DNA of 64,000 nt from Lewinellaceae bacterium (GTDB lineage: Bacteria; Bacteroidota; Bacteroidia; Chitinophagales; Saprospiraceae). The stretch's first letter is position 1; each line of letters starts with the position of its first letter. The stretch spans positions 806,001 to 870,000 of the forward strand of contig JACJYO010000003.1 in the NCBI GenBank assembly GCA_020636075.1, in the 5' to 3' direction. Made by a program: the position numbers and the translations under genes. A model generated the notes under the pieces. The model was not told where the DNA came from. It saw only the letters and a list, made by a program, of their open reading frames with translations, and did no database searches. Positions 1 to 8,936 of the stretch are shown in pieces.

Positions 1-69
1 CAAGTTCGGAAGTTGCCGGAAGTGGTAAAGGCTTTGTTAATGCCAGGTGAAGCAAAACAAAAGACCGCA

Positions 70-1599
70 TTAGTGCGTAGCCGCTCCGGAGACCTGGTTA
101 AAATGGGTCAACGCATTGCGCAGCCGCTGAACGGTGTCTGTTTTTCCAAGCAGTGCAGCCATGTCAAATACAGCCGGGCCTTGCATAGTGCCGGCCAGCG
201 AAAGACGCAGCAGCGAAAAAACTTCACCCGGCTTCAGGCCGTGTTCCTGCATAAATTCTTTGACCGCCGCTTCCAGGCTGGCCGCATCGAACGCAGGAGC
301 CTGATCGATCATTTCGATTAATGCTTCAAAAGCTGGCTGCAACGCCGGGTTCCACTTTTTTTGAACCATGGCATCGTCATAAGTAGATACCGGTTCGAAT
401 AGAAAATACCCTTGCTCTACAAAATCGGGCAAAAAAGTAACCCGCTCCTTCATAAGGGCCGCCACCGAGGTCAAAAAGGCGGCATCTGTCCGGTAGCCGC
501 GAGCCTCAGCCAATGGTTGGATATGCCCGGCCAGTTCGGCATCGCCAGTTGCCTGGATGTAGCGCTGATTGAACCACTTGGCTTTTTCATAATCAAACCG
601 GGCGCCGCTTTTACTGATATGCTCGATGGAGAACTGTTGTACGAGTTCGTCCAGGCTAAATATTTCGTCGTCTGTTCCGGGATGCCAACCCAGGAGCGCC
701 ATAAAATTGATCACTGCCTGCGGCAAAAATCCGGCTTCACGGAAACCCGTAAAACTGTCCTCCGGTGTATCGCCTTTCCAGGCAATCGGGAAAACCGGGA
801 TGCCGAATTTGGCGCCGTCGCGTTTGCTCAGCTTGCCATTTCCAACCGGTTTGAGAATCAGCGGCAGGTGCGCAAATTGGGGCATGGTTTGCGCCCAACC
901 AAAACTGCGGTAGAGCAATACGTGGTGTGCCGTACTGGGTAGCCATTCCTCACCCCGAATGACATGTGTGATGCCCATGAGGTGGTCATCCACGATATTG
1001 GCCAGGTGATAGGTCGGCATACCGTCGGCTTTGAGAAGCACCTTGTCATCCAACTCGCTACTTTGAAAAACAACTTCGCCGCGGATCAGATCCTGAATGT
1101 GGATTTCCTGCCCGGGTTCAACTTTCAAACGAATTACGTGGGGTTCACCTGCCTGGAGTTTGTCCTGGACGACATTGGATGGAAGGTTCAGGCTATTGCT
1201 GAGGCTGTTGCGGGTATGGTGGTTGTAGGTGAAATTGGCTTCAGCCTGGCGTTGGGCTTCCAGGGCTTCGGGGGTGTCAAAAGCAAAATAGGCGTGCCCG
1301 AGTTCGACCAGTTGCTCCGCATATTTTTTGTAGAAATCTTTCCGGTCGCTCTGGCGGTAAGGGCCGTTGTCGCCGCCAAACCCAACCCCTTCATCGGGAA
1401 TCAGTCCGGTCCATTTTAGTGCCTCAATAATATAGTCTTCCGCGCCCGGCACCAGGCGGTTTTGATCGGTATCCTCAATTCGGAGAATAAATGTGCCCTT
1501 GTTTTTGCGGGCAAACAGATAATTGTAGAGGGCCGTCCGAACACCACCGATATGAAGTGCTCCGGTGGGTGATGGGGCAAAACGTACGCGTACTGACAT
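70..1599 (-). CDS. gltX: Glutamyl-tRNA synthetase
   Basis: Cytoplasmic class I aminoacyl-tRNA synthetase that charges tRNA-Glu with glutamate. The 509-aa protein starts MSVRVRFAPSPTG, has the HIGH-type signature HIGG at residues 16-19 and the KMSKS-type loop KLSKR at 256-260, followed by the helical anticodon-binding half. Length is normal for the family. I chose the ATG at 1599 because the catalytic fold begins right there; the 22 extra in-frame upstream residues look non-conserved. No clear Shine-Dalgarno sequence is seen, as is usual in Bacteroidota. It is divergent from the polysaccharide deacetylase gene. Whether it is discriminating or also charges tRNA-Gln cannot be told from sequence alone. 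Confidence 0.96.
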   Translation of the reverse strand: MSVRVRFAPSPTGALHIGGVRTALYNYLFARKNKGTFILRIEDTDQNRLVPGAEDYIIEALKWTGLIPDEGVGFGGDNGPYRQSDRKDFYKKYAEQLVELGHAYFAFDTPEALEAQRQAEANFTYNHHTRNSLSNSLNLPSNVVQDKLQAGEPHVIRLKVEPGQEIHIQDLIRGEVVFQSSELDDKVLLKADGMPTYHLANIVDDHLMGITHVIRGEEWLPSTAHHVLLYRSFGWAQTMPQFAHLPLILKPVGNGKLSKRDGAKFGIPVFPIAWKGDTPEDSFTGFREAGFLPQAVINFMALLGWHPGTDDEIFSLDELVQQFSIEHISKSGARFDYEKAKWFNQRYIQATGDAELAGHIQPLAEARGYRTDAAFLTSVAALMKERVTFLPDFVEQGYFLFEPVSTYDDAMVQKKWNPALQPAFEALIEMIDQAPAFDAASLEAAVKEFMQEHGLKPGEVFSLLRLSLAGTMQGPAVFDMAALLGKTDTVQRLRNALTHFNQVSGAATH

Positions 1600-1715
1600 G
1601 TTTTTTGCAGTTTTTTGAACCTGCCACTTGGACAAAATCGATCGGGACAACAGGAGCTTCGGCACAATATTATGCCCGTTTACCAGGTTTATGTCCGAAC
1701 TTTGCTGGCGAGCGG

Positions 1716-1723
1716 CAAAAGTA
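1716..1723 (-). promoter_or_regulatory. Candidate -7 box for gltX
   Basis: Reads TACTTTTG on the minus strand, matching the Bacteroidota TAnnTTTG box, about 115 bases before the gltX start. No good -33 TTG was found at the usual distance, so support is modest. Confidence 0.35.
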
Positions 1724-1776
1724 GCGCTTTTTTCCTGCCTAATCCGAACTCTATTTGCACAACACTTATCCTGTAT

Positions 1777-2421
1777 ATGTATCTGGTAAAAACACCGAAA
1801 TTGGTGCAGGCATTATTGCCGGCGTATCTCTGGCGCATTCCCACCCGTGAAAAAGTCCTTTTTCTAACCTTTGACGATGGCCCCATACCGGAAGTCACGC
1901 CCTGGGTACTGGAACTGCTGCAAGCCTACGACGCCAAAGCCACCTTTTTTTGCGTGGGTGAAAACGTGCGGCGGCATCCGGCGATCTTTCAGCAATTACT
2001 CAATGCGGGCCATTCCGTGGGCAATCATACCTACAACCACTTGAACGGTTGGTATACCGAAAACCGGGCGTACGTGAACAATGTGCGCCACTGTGCGCGC
2101 GTCGTGAAAAGCAATCTGTTCCGGCCGCCATATGGTCGTTTGCTGCCCCGGCAACGCACTTTTTTGCAACAACACTTTCAGATTGTAATGTGGGACGTGT
2201 TGAGCGGCGATTTTGATTTTCGGCAAACCGCGGCCCAATGCCTGGAAAATGTATGCGCCAATGCCCAGGCAGGCTCAATCATTGTTTTTCACGATAGTAT
2301 AAAAACAAATGACAAACTCCGCGTGCTGCTGCCCCAGGTACTCGAATATTTTGCCCGTAAAGATTTCCGTTTTGCGGCACTGCCTATGCAAAGGCAGGCA
2401 AAACTTGCAACCGCAGGCTAA
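1777..2421 (+). CDS. Polysaccharide deacetylase family protein (CE4/NodB fold)
   Basis: 214-aa NodB-type carbohydrate deacetylase. It carries motif 1 TFDDGP (catalytic Asp and metal Asp) near residue 31, the zinc-ligand motif HTYNH near residue 84, the RPPYG motif near 115, and a late HD motif (VFHDS). Such enzymes remove N-acetyl groups from peptidoglycan or surface polysaccharide. I chose ATG 1777 because it gives a compact protein starting MYLVKTPK, as in short Bacteroidota homologs; an upstream in-frame start at 1615 would add 54 unlikely residues. No signal peptide is evident, so the cell location is uncertain. Its stop codon abuts the stop of the convergent hydrolase gene. Confidence 0.88.
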   Translation: MYLVKTPKLVQALLPAYLWRIPTREKVLFLTFDDGPIPEVTPWVLELLQAYDAKATFFCVGENVRRHPAIFQQLLNAGHSVGNHTYNHLNGWYTENRAYVNNVRHCARVVKSNLFRPPYGRLLPRQRTFLQQHFQIVMWDVLSGDFDFRQTAAQCLENVCANAQAGSIIVFHDSIKTNDKLRVLLPQVLEYFARKDFRFAALPMQRQAKLATAG

Positions 2422-3348
2422 CTACTTGCCGGTACCATGTTGCTCAAGCATATCCAGGATAGCCTTCCGGACCACATCCTGTCGGCTCCACAGAATGAAA
2501 TGGTCGCCTTTGGGCAAGGTGATTTCTCGGTAATCGCTGCAATTGACCAGCATCCGGCGGGCAAATGCCACATTTCCGAAAGGTACCAGACGGTCATTTT
2601 CAGCATGAATTACCGTGACCGGGCATTGGATGGATGCCCAATTTGGCAGGATTTTTCGCAATTCACCTTCCAGAAACTTGATCTCTCGATTGCTGGCCCA
2701 GAAACTGCGCGGGATCAGCCAGCGCAGTGGCGGCACATCAACGGCGGTCTGCCACCAGGGATGTTTCTCCAGATCGGGATCGATGGAACCGGCAACAATG
2801 ATGAGCCCGGCAACACTTTGCGGATAGTCCATTACAAAGCGTGCAATGACCGGCCCACCAAGAGAATGCCCGACTAAAATCACTTTTTGCCCCGGCGCTA
2901 TTTTATGTACCACTGCCTGTACGGCGTATGCCTGCCGTTCGAGGGTGGTTTCCGGCCGGCCAAATCCTTCGGTATAGCCAAACCCCGGCCGGTCTATCGA
3001 TACCAGCCGCGCCACTGCCGATAACGCCGTGTCTGCCAGGTAGGATAAATACGCATCTGCCGAGCCGGGCGAACCATGCAGAAAAGCAATCAGGGGTAAG
3101 GTGTCGGCAGGGTTGATTTCCACGGCGTGAATTGTTCGGTAGCCCTGAGCCTGAATGTCATGGAATGTTGGCGCGAGTTCCTGTCCTTTTTTTTGTAGTT
3201 CGGAAGGCCATTTTCTGTCAGGTGTACGCATTGCGAAACATCCGGTTTGCATAGAAATGATCCAGGTCAGGAAAAGCGTGCTGATTACCAGCCATACCAA
3301 CCGCCGTTTTCTGGGTTTGGAATACGTGTGAAACAGGGGCGTTTTCAT
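2422..3348 (-). CDS. Alpha/beta hydrolase, membrane-anchored or lipoprotein
   Basis: 308-aa alpha/beta-hydrolase fold protein. After a basic N-terminus (KPRKRR) there is one hydrophobic segment ending in a Cys (MQTGC), which could be a signal anchor or a degenerate lipobox. The core shows the oxyanion-hole HGSPGS, the nucleophile elbow GHSLGG (Ser), a likely acid in the HAENDRLVPF segment, and the catalytic His in KGDHFILW. The substrate is unknown; the family includes esterases, haloalkane dehalogenases and lipases. Start 3348 (MKTPLFHTY) is preferred over an in-frame start 10 codons upstream that falls in the terminator T-tract. It lies downstream of the YugP-like peptidase, behind an intrinsic terminator. 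Confidence 0.85.
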   Translation of the reverse strand: MKTPLFHTYSKPRKRRLVWLVISTLFLTWIISMQTGCFAMRTPDRKWPSELQKKGQELAPTFHDIQAQGYRTIHAVEINPADTLPLIAFLHGSPGSADAYLSYLADTALSAVARLVSIDRPGFGYTEGFGRPETTLERQAYAVQAVVHKIAPGQKVILVGHSLGGPVIARFVMDYPQSVAGLIIVAGSIDPDLEKHPWWQTAVDVPPLRWLIPRSFWASNREIKFLEGELRKILPNWASIQCPVTVIHAENDRLVPFGNVAFARRMLVNCSDYREITLPKGDHFILWSRQDVVRKAILDMLEQHGTGK

Positions 3349-3363
3349 GACAGTTGAATTTTT

Positions 3364-3400
3364 AAAAAAAAGAGGCAAGAGGACTTAACCCCCTTGCCTC
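3364..3400 (-). terminator. Intrinsic terminator after the YugP-like peptidase gene
   Basis: On the minus strand an 8-bp perfect stem GAGGCAAG / CTTGCCTC is followed directly by eight T. It sits 25 bases past the peptidase stop and just before the hydrolase start, so it separates the two transcripts. Confidence 0.85.
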
Positions 3401-3424
3401 TTGCCGCATATTGTTTTTTAAAAA

Positions 3425-4105
3425 TTAATCGCGGCCCATAAAGCGCATGAGCAGATACAGAAACTGCAACAATGCTGCCAGCGCTGCGGCCACATAGGTC
3501 ATGGCTGCCCAAAACAGGGCATCTTTTGCACCGGCATACTGCGCGCCTTGCGCCACGCCACTGGTGTCGAGCCAGGCCAGTGCACGCCGGCTGGCGTCAA
3601 ACTCTACTGGCAGGGTGATCAGGCTGAACAACGTGGTGATTCCGAAAACCACCAGTACCACAAACATGACTACCGGATTGTTCAGCATCGACATCATGAC
3701 CAGGGCAAACATGAAAATATACTGCTGAATGGATGCTGCAATATTGACCAAAGGTACCAACGCCGAACGCAGTTGCAACATGCTGTAGGCAGTCGCGTGC
3801 TGGACGGCGTGCCCGCATTCGTGCGCGGCTACAGCGGCGGCGGCTACATTGCGACCGTGGTAAACATCGTAACTCAGGTTGACCGTTTTATTTGCCGGAT
3901 TGTAGTGGTCGGTGAGTTGACCTTCCACTTGCGTGATCTGCACGTCACCGATGCCGTAATGCTTCAACATGGTTGCTGCGATCTCGGCGCCACTCATGCC
4001 GTTGGTCAGCGGCATTTGGCTGTACTTTGTGAATTTGCTGCGCAATGTTCCGCTCAGGATCATCCCGATTACGGTAAATATTACGCTTATAATAATTAGA
4101 CCCAT
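3425..4105 (-). CDS. Zinc metallopeptidase, YugP-like (Zn_peptidase_2 family)
   Basis: 226-aa integral membrane protein. It begins with a hydrophobic segment (residues 2-20), has the zinc motif HECGH near residue 95 followed by HA, then three more hydrophobic segments (about 110-165 and 190-220). This arrangement is that of the YugP/Zn_peptidase_2 family, an uncharacterised membrane peptidase group widespread in Bacteroidota and Firmicutes. The second Glu typical of zincins could be the VEFDASRRA segment, where family members keep E-x-x-A-S. Physiological substrate is unknown; membrane protein quality control is only a guess. It ends in a strong terminator. Confidence 0.9.
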   Translation of the reverse strand: MGLIIISVIFTVIGMILSGTLRSKFTKYSQMPLTNGMSGAEIAATMLKHYGIGDVQITQVEGQLTDHYNPANKTVNLSYDVYHGRNVAAAAVAAHECGHAVQHATAYSMLQLRSALVPLVNIAASIQQYIFMFALVMMSMLNNPVVMFVVLVVFGITTLFSLITLPVEFDASRRALAWLDTSGVAQGAQYAGAKDALFWAAMTYVAAALAALLQFLYLLMRFMGRD

Positions 4106-4206
4106 TGTTGAAATTGAATTAAGGTTAATGTTTTGAAGTCGTAAAAATAGGCATTCGCCAAAATTGAATATAAAACGAAAAGTTGAAAAAAAAGTTTCAA
4201 CTGCGG

Positions 4207-5502
4207 TTACCCTTTGCCGTTTAAGGTGATCTGCTTAAAGCCGGTGTATTTCCAAAGGGCTTTTGGGATTTGAATACCCTCCGGCGTTTGGTTGTTTTCC
4301 AAAAGGGCCGCCACAATGCGGGCCAGCGCCAGGGCAGAACCATTGAGCGTGTGCGCGAGGTTAATTTTGCCATCTGCATCGCGGTAACGCAATTGCATCC
4401 GGTTGCTCTGGAAGGCTTCAAAATTGGAGACCGAGCTGACTTCGAGCCAACGTTGCTGGGCTGCTGCCCACACTTCAAAATCGAACGTTTTGGCTGCTGA
4501 AAAGCCGGTATCGCCGCCACAAAGCAATAAAATGCGGTAGGGCAGTTCGAGTTTGTTCAGAATGCGCGACACATGCCCGAGCATTTGTTGCAGGGTCTTA
4601 TAGGAGCGGTCGGGGTGCTCGACCTGCACAATTTCTACCTTGTCGAACTGGTGTACCCGATTCAGCCCGCGCACATCGGCGCCCCAGGCTCCCGCTTCCC
4701 GGCGGAAACAAGGGGTGTAGGCCGTCATTTTTATGGGCAAGTTCTTTTCCGGGATAATTTCATTGCGCAAAATATTGGTTACCGGCACCTCGGCGGTCGG
4801 GATGAGGTACAGTTCGTCACGCTCACAGGTGTACATCTGGGCTTCCTTGTCGGGAAGTTGGCCGGTGCCCCTGGCGGTGTCGGTATTTACCAGTAAAGGC
4901 GGAATCACCTCCTCAAAACCGGCCTTAATGGCCTGATCAAGGAAAAACTGGATCAATGCCCGCTGGAGTTTGGCGCCTTGTCCGCGGTAAACCGGAAAGC
5001 CTGCGCCGGTGAGTTTTACCCCAAGTTCAAAGTCGAACAGCTGGTATTTTTTACCCAGATCCCAGTGCGGGACGGCATCGGAAGGCAAGGTTGGGAAGGG
5101 TTTATTCCAATTTCGGAAAACTTTGTTGTCTTCCGATGATTTGCCCTTGGGCACGCTTTTGTGGGGGCAGTTGGGTACCGTGTACAGCAATTCGTCCAGG
5201 GCGTCTTTGGCACTGTTGAATTGCTCTTCCAGTACTTTGGTCTGTTCTTTTATCGTGCCAACCCGGGCTTTCAGTGCTTCCGCTTCCGATTTTTTACCCT
5301 GACCCATCAGTTGGCCGATCTGATTGGAAAGTTGCTTGGTTTCGGACTTCAAGTCGTCCAAATCTTTTTGTGCGGCGCGGCGTTTGTCGTCGGTGTCCAG
5401 AATTTGATCCAGCACTTTTAATTGTTGCGCAGACCAGTTTCTTTTTCGCAAACCATTGATAATGCGCTTTTTGTCGTCTCGAATAACTTTTACTTGGAGC
5501 AT
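4207..5502 (-). CDS. serS: Seryl-tRNA synthetase
   Basis: 431-aa class II synthetase that charges tRNA-Ser (and tRNA-Sec where present). The N-terminal long coiled-coil arm that grips the tRNA variable arm spans about residues 27-105. Motif 2 (CFRREAGAWGADVRGL) is at about 265-280 and motif 3 (LNGSALALARIVAALLENN) at about 386-404. Motif 3 has Ala where many homologs have Gly (NGSGLA), a conservative change. The start MLQVKVIRDD matches family N-termini. On the minus strand a TATCTTG-like box lies about 30 bases upstream and could be its promoter. Confidence 0.96.
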   Translation of the reverse strand: MLQVKVIRDDKKRIINGLRKRNWSAQQLKVLDQILDTDDKRRAAQKDLDDLKSETKQLSNQIGQLMGQGKKSEAEALKARVGTIKEQTKVLEEQFNSAKDALDELLYTVPNCPHKSVPKGKSSEDNKVFRNWNKPFPTLPSDAVPHWDLGKKYQLFDFELGVKLTGAGFPVYRGQGAKLQRALIQFFLDQAIKAGFEEVIPPLLVNTDTARGTGQLPDKEAQMYTCERDELYLIPTAEVPVTNILRNEIIPEKNLPIKMTAYTPCFRREAGAWGADVRGLNRVHQFDKVEIVQVEHPDRSYKTLQQMLGHVSRILNKLELPYRILLLCGGDTGFSAAKTFDFEVWAAAQQRWLEVSSVSNFEAFQSNRMQLRYRDADGKINLAHTLNGSALALARIVAALLENNQTPEGIQIPKALWKYTGFKQITLNGKG

Positions 5503-5924
5503 TTTACGGAAAGAATTTTTCTTGGGCGCAAGATAGATGGAATTTCAAAAAAGGCTTATCTTTGCCCCGTTCATTTCTTGACAGGCAGTCTCAGCCGTTC
5601 TTCCATAAGCACACCGTTGCACAACATTTCTCCTCTGTTTTGGTTTGTTTTTTGGTAATGTGCCTACGAAGCGCACGGATTTTCTGAAGACTTGATTCCC
5701 TGTTTTACCAATTGCCACCTCGTGTTCCACCGGCTTTCCCGCCACCGTTTAGTATTGGCGGATTGCCAGAATACCTGTTTTAAATAGTCTATAAAGTCTT
5801 ACTCAACGTTATAGTTCCACCTATACTTTCCTAAAATCGTTGGTGTTCTCATGCCAATGCCTGATTTCAACATATTTTTTATCGCCAGATTTAACTCAAA
5901 TCTAATTTCGCTCCCATACCTGCC
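5503..5924 (+). other. Long untranslated leader of rho
   Basis: 422 bases without a convincing gene between the divergent serS and rho. A TATCTTTG promoter box at 5557-5564 predicts a leader of roughly 350 bases. The stretch 5690-5750 is rich in C and poor in G (for example CCCTGTTTTACC and CTTTCCCGCCACCG), the composition expected of a Rho-loading site. By analogy with autoregulated rho leaders in other bacteria this may let Rho control its own transcript; that is inference. Confidence 0.45.
5557..5564 (+). promoter_or_regulatory. Candidate rho promoter -7 box
   Basis: TATCTTTG, a full match to the Bacteroidota TAnnTTTG consensus, followed by GCCCC. No good -33 element was seen at 17-20 bases upstream. 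Confidence 0.5.
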
Positions 5925-7814
5925 ATGTACGATATTTTGCAGCTGAATGACATGCTGGTGCCCGAACTCAAAGAAATTGCCAGCCAACTGGGCATTAAAG
6001 GGTACCATAAACTTACCAAACAAGACATTATTTACCGGATTCTGGACGAGCAGGCGCTCGTCGAGAAGAAATCCGGCGGCGACAAAGTGCCGGTTGTGGA
6101 AGAACCCGCTCCCGGGCGAAAAATTGTCGTTCGGGATCCGGCGCCTCCCAAACCGCCTGGAAAAAATCAGCCAGACACCCGGCGTGCGCGCAAAACAACC
6201 AAACCCGATTCAGCACCAAGTGCTAAAACGGAACAAGAAAAACCCAACCGCGAACACGAAACTGCCCGCGATGACCGCAACCAGCAAAATCGTGGAAAAG
6301 ATGAACGTGATCGTCGGGACAATCGCGATCGCAACCAGCAAAACCGCCGCGATGATCGCGATCGCAACCAGCAAAATCGTCGGGACGACCGTGATCGCCG
6401 GGATAACCGCGACCGTAATCAATCAAATCGTCGGGACGACCGTGACCGCCGCGATAACCGCGACCGGCATCCTCAAGGCCGCTCTGCAAATCCAAGTCTG
6501 GTCGACCCGGATGCTGCAAAACTTAACGCACCGGAGGATGACGATCTCATCGTAAACAATGCGCAGGATGATTCAGATGACATGAACACCCAGCGCAGCA
6601 GAAGGCAATCGCCTGAAAACCACGGCGACCGTCGACAAAATTCGGACAATGACACGGAGGTAATGCCCGGAATTGAAAAATTCGATGTTGAACTTGATGG
6701 TGTCATTGAAGGCGAGGGAACCCTCGAAATGATGCCGGATGGCTACGGATTTCTCCGTTCTCCGGACTACAACTACATGACCAGCCCCGACGATATCTAC
6801 GTCTCGCCTTCTCAGGTTAAACTATTCGGCCTTCGCACAGGTGATACGGTACGTGGCGCCATCCGGCCCCCCAAAGAAGGTGAAAAGTATTTTGCCTTGC
6901 TGAAAGTGAGCAAAATCAACGGCATGGACCCCAAGGACGTGCGCGACCGCGTGCCGTTTGACTACCTCACGCCATTGTTCCCAACCGAGAAACTCAATAT
7001 GCTGATCAGCCCCATCGGGCGCGATTTTGGGAACCGGATCATTGACTTGTTCACGCCCATTGGCAAAGGTCAGCGCGGCCTGATTGTAGCGCAGCCCAAA
7101 ACAGGTAAGACCTTCCTGCTGAAAGATATTGCCAACGCCATTACGAAAAACCACCCCGAGTGTTACGTGATCATTTTGCTGATCGATGAGCGCCCGGAAG
7201 AGGTGACCGATATGCGCCGGAGTGTAAAGGCCGAGGTCGTGGCCTCCACTTTTGATGAAGCAGCCGACAACCACGTACGCCTGGCCAACATCGTGCTGGA
7301 AAAAGCCAAGCGTATGGTCGAATGCGGGCACCATGTGGTTATTTTGCTCGATTCCATCACCCGTATGGCTCGTGCCTACAACACGGTTGCACCGGCATCC
7401 GGCAAGGTGCTTTCCGGTGGTGTGGAGGCAACGGCGCTGCAAAAACCCAAAAAATTCTTTGGTGCTGCCCGGGCCATCGAACACGGCGGCTCACTCACTA
7501 TTCTGGCCACGGCACTTATCGATACGGGCTCCAAAATGGATCAGGTGATCTTCGAAGAATTCAAGGGTACCGGTAACATGGAACTCCAACTCGATCGCAA
7601 CCTGGCCAACCGTCGCCTCTACCCGAGTATCGACCTGACCAAGTCGAGCACCCGCCGGGAAGAATTGCTCCTCGACAAAGACACGCTCCAGCGCATGTTT
7701 ATCCTGCGCAAGCACCTGGCCGATATGAAGCCGGAAGAAGCCATGGAGTTTATGAAAAAACAAATGATGAATACGTCCAGCAACGAAGAGTTTCTGGATT
7801 CGATGAATCGCTAG
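5925..7814 (+). CDS. rho: Transcription termination factor Rho
   Basis: 629-aa hexameric RNA helicase that terminates transcription. The N-terminal Rho_N (SAP-like) helices are residues 1-45, then a long charged, low-complexity region (about 50-245) dominated by Arg/Asp/Asn/Gln units such as RDDRDRNQQNR. The RNA-binding cold-shock-like domain begins near 262 (GTLEMMPDGYGFLR), Walker A is AQPKTGKTF (about 389-397), Walker B VVILLDSITR (about 470), and the Q/R-loop region follows. Rho from E. coli is about 420 aa; the extra 200 residues are the disordered insertion typical of Bacteroidota Rho, which in Bacteroides has been linked to condensate formation. A terminator follows 30 bases after the stop. 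Confidence 0.97.
   Translation: MYDILQLNDMLVPELKEIASQLGIKGYHKLTKQDIIYRILDEQALVEKKSGGDKVPVVEEPAPGRKIVVRDPAPPKPPGKNQPDTRRARKTTKPDSAPSAKTEQEKPNREHETARDDRNQQNRGKDERDRRDNRDRNQQNRRDDRDRNQQNRRDDRDRRDNRDRNQSNRRDDRDRRDNRDRHPQGRSANPSLVDPDAAKLNAPEDDDLIVNNAQDDSDDMNTQRSRRQSPENHGDRRQNSDNDTEVMPGIEKFDVELDGVIEGEGTLEMMPDGYGFLRSPDYNYMTSPDDIYVSPSQVKLFGLRTGDTVRGAIRPPKEGEKYFALLKVSKINGMDPKDVRDRVPFDYLTPLFPTEKLNMLISPIGRDFGNRIIDLFTPIGKGQRGLIVAQPKTGKTFLLKDIANAITKNHPECYVIILLIDERPEEVTDMRRSVKAEVVASTFDEAADNHVRLANIVLEKAKRMVECGHHVVILLDSITRMARAYNTVAPASGKVLSGGVEATALQKPKKFFGAARAIEHGGSLTILATALIDTGSKMDQVIFEEFKGTGNMELQLDRNLANRRLYPSIDLTKSSTRREELLLDKDTLQRMFILRKHLADMKPEEAMEFMKKQMMNTSSNEEFLDSMNR
6270..6473 (+). repeat. Tandem repeats coding for the Arg/Asp-rich segment of Rho
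   Basis: In-frame imperfect direct repeats encode alternating RRDDRDRRDNRDRN and DRDRNQQNR units (residues about 116-183). Unit copies share long nucleotide identity (CGTCGGGACGACCGTGA-type words), so the region can expand or contract by slippage without breaking the frame. Confidence 0.85.
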
Positions 7815-7844
7815 GATTAACTTCCCTGGTAAGCAGAAATACCG

Positions 7845-7890
7845 ATGCCCCCGGTTTTGGATATTGAAATCCGATTCCGGGGGCATTCTT
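7845..7890 (+). terminator. Intrinsic terminator after rho
   Basis: A 10-bp perfect stem ATGCCCCCGG (7845-7854) / CCGGGGGCAT (7877-7886), with an inner GGAT/ATCC pairing in the loop, followed by TCTTATTTTG. It lies just past the rho stop. Confidence 0.8.
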
Positions 7891-8027
7891 ATTTTGCCTG
7901 ATGGTTCTGATGACCTGCCTCCCTCGAAAATTTTGTCACATTTGGACCAAAGGCAGGATACCCAAAGGGCTGAATGCAAATTAAGGCATTATTTTCGCTG
8001 GTGTTTTGGGGTGAAATACGCCAGTTT

Positions 8028-8047
8028 CCGGAAAAAATATTTTCCGG
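8028..8047. repeat. Small A/T-G/C hairpin
   Basis: CCGGAAAA / TTTTCCGG, an 8-bp inverted repeat with a 4-base loop, 55 bases before the GH25 gene. It may be part of that gene's leader or an operator. No function is evident. Confidence 0.4.
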
Positions 8048-8101
8048 GTCATTTAGCACCAACCGATTGCGTTTAAGTTAACAGGAAAAACAATCGTTGC
8101 A

Positions 8102-8830
8102 ATGCGCCTGCTCAGCCTAGTGCTTTTTATTCTGAGCCCGCTTTTAGGGACAAAAATGATTGGTTCGCTGGATACTCCGGTGGCTACCCTGCAGGGTATT
8201 GACGTTTCCCATTATCAGGAAAAAATTGACTGGCAGACCGTCGTGCAAAAAAACGACCTGCAATTTGCCTTTGTGAAAGCAACGGAGGGGAGCGATTTTG
8301 AGGACAGCCTGTTTTGCAGTAATTGGGACCAATTGCAGCGGTTGGGTGTCCGGCGCGGCGCTTACCATTATTTCCGCTCTTATGGCTGTGGTTTTGAACA
8401 GGCTTTACATTTTATGGAAAAAGTAAAACTTGCGCCGGGTGACCTCGCACCTGTTCTTGATTTGGAAACTACCGACAATATGCCACCGGAAATCATGTTG
8501 GAGGAAGCCCGTATCTGGCTGCAAACTATCGAGCGTAGTCTCAACGTGCGGCCTATTTTGTACACAAATCAGGAATTTTACGACAAATACCTGGTTGGCG
8601 TCTTCGATAACCATCCGCTCTGGATTGCCCGTTATTCTGACCAGGAACCGATGCTGAAAAACGGCACAATCTGGAATTTCTGGCAGTACTCCGATGAAGG
8701 CCGCCTGTCCGGAATTGCCCCTAAGGTGGACCTGAATATATTCCGGGGTACGCCGGAAATGCTGGACCGTTTGTGCTGGTTTCCGGCTGAAGGGCTGTCG
8801 ATGCCGCTCGACCCAACTGCCGCTCCCTGA
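8102..8830 (+). CDS. Glycoside hydrolase family 25 lysozyme-like protein
   Basis: 242-aa secreted or anchored muramidase-type TIM-barrel protein. A hydrophobic N-terminus (residues 1-18) precedes the GH25 signatures GIDVSHYQ (about 31-38, catalytic Asp), FVKATEG (about 57-63), AYHYF, the catalytic-region PVLDLE (about 116-121), and the late VDLNIF strand. GH25 enzymes cut the N-acetylmuramate to N-acetylglucosamine bond of peptidoglycan. Such a protein in a Gram-negative cell would act in the periplasm on its own wall, or outside on prey or competitor walls. It stands alone between the rho terminator and the M28 peptidase. Confidence 0.93.
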   Translation: MRLLSLVLFILSPLLGTKMIGSLDTPVATLQGIDVSHYQEKIDWQTVVQKNDLQFAFVKATEGSDFEDSLFCSNWDQLQRLGVRRGAYHYFRSYGCGFEQALHFMEKVKLAPGDLAPVLDLETTDNMPPEIMLEEARIWLQTIERSLNVRPILYTNQEFYDKYLVGVFDNHPLWIARYSDQEPMLKNGTIWNFWQYSDEGRLSGIAPKVDLNIFRGTPEMLDRLCWFPAEGLSMPLDPTAAP

Positions 8831-8907
8831 ACAATCAGCCTGTTTGGGCTATTTCATTTGCGTAATATTTTGACGTAATTATGGCCGGTCTAACCGTTGG
8901 CAGCTGT

Positions 8908-8915
8908 TATTTTTG
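8908..8915 (+). promoter_or_regulatory. Candidate -7 box for the M28 peptidase gene
   Basis: TATTTTTG followed by CC, 21 bases before the ATG at 8937, implying a very short leader. No convincing -33 TTG was seen. Confidence 0.45.
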
Positions 8916-8936
8916 CCGAAAATTTTGCCAACGACT

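Noticed and set aside
964..1419. Long plus-strand frame opposite gltX
   Set aside because: It is a mirror of a conserved synthetase gene with no family motif. Similar antisense frames inside serS, rho, the aldehyde dehydrogenase and ManD were dropped for the same reason.
6223..6519. Repeated words inside rho that could suggest a CRISPR or satellite array
   Set aside because: Repeats are in frame, have no constant spacer structure, and code for the expected disordered region of Bacteroidota Rho.
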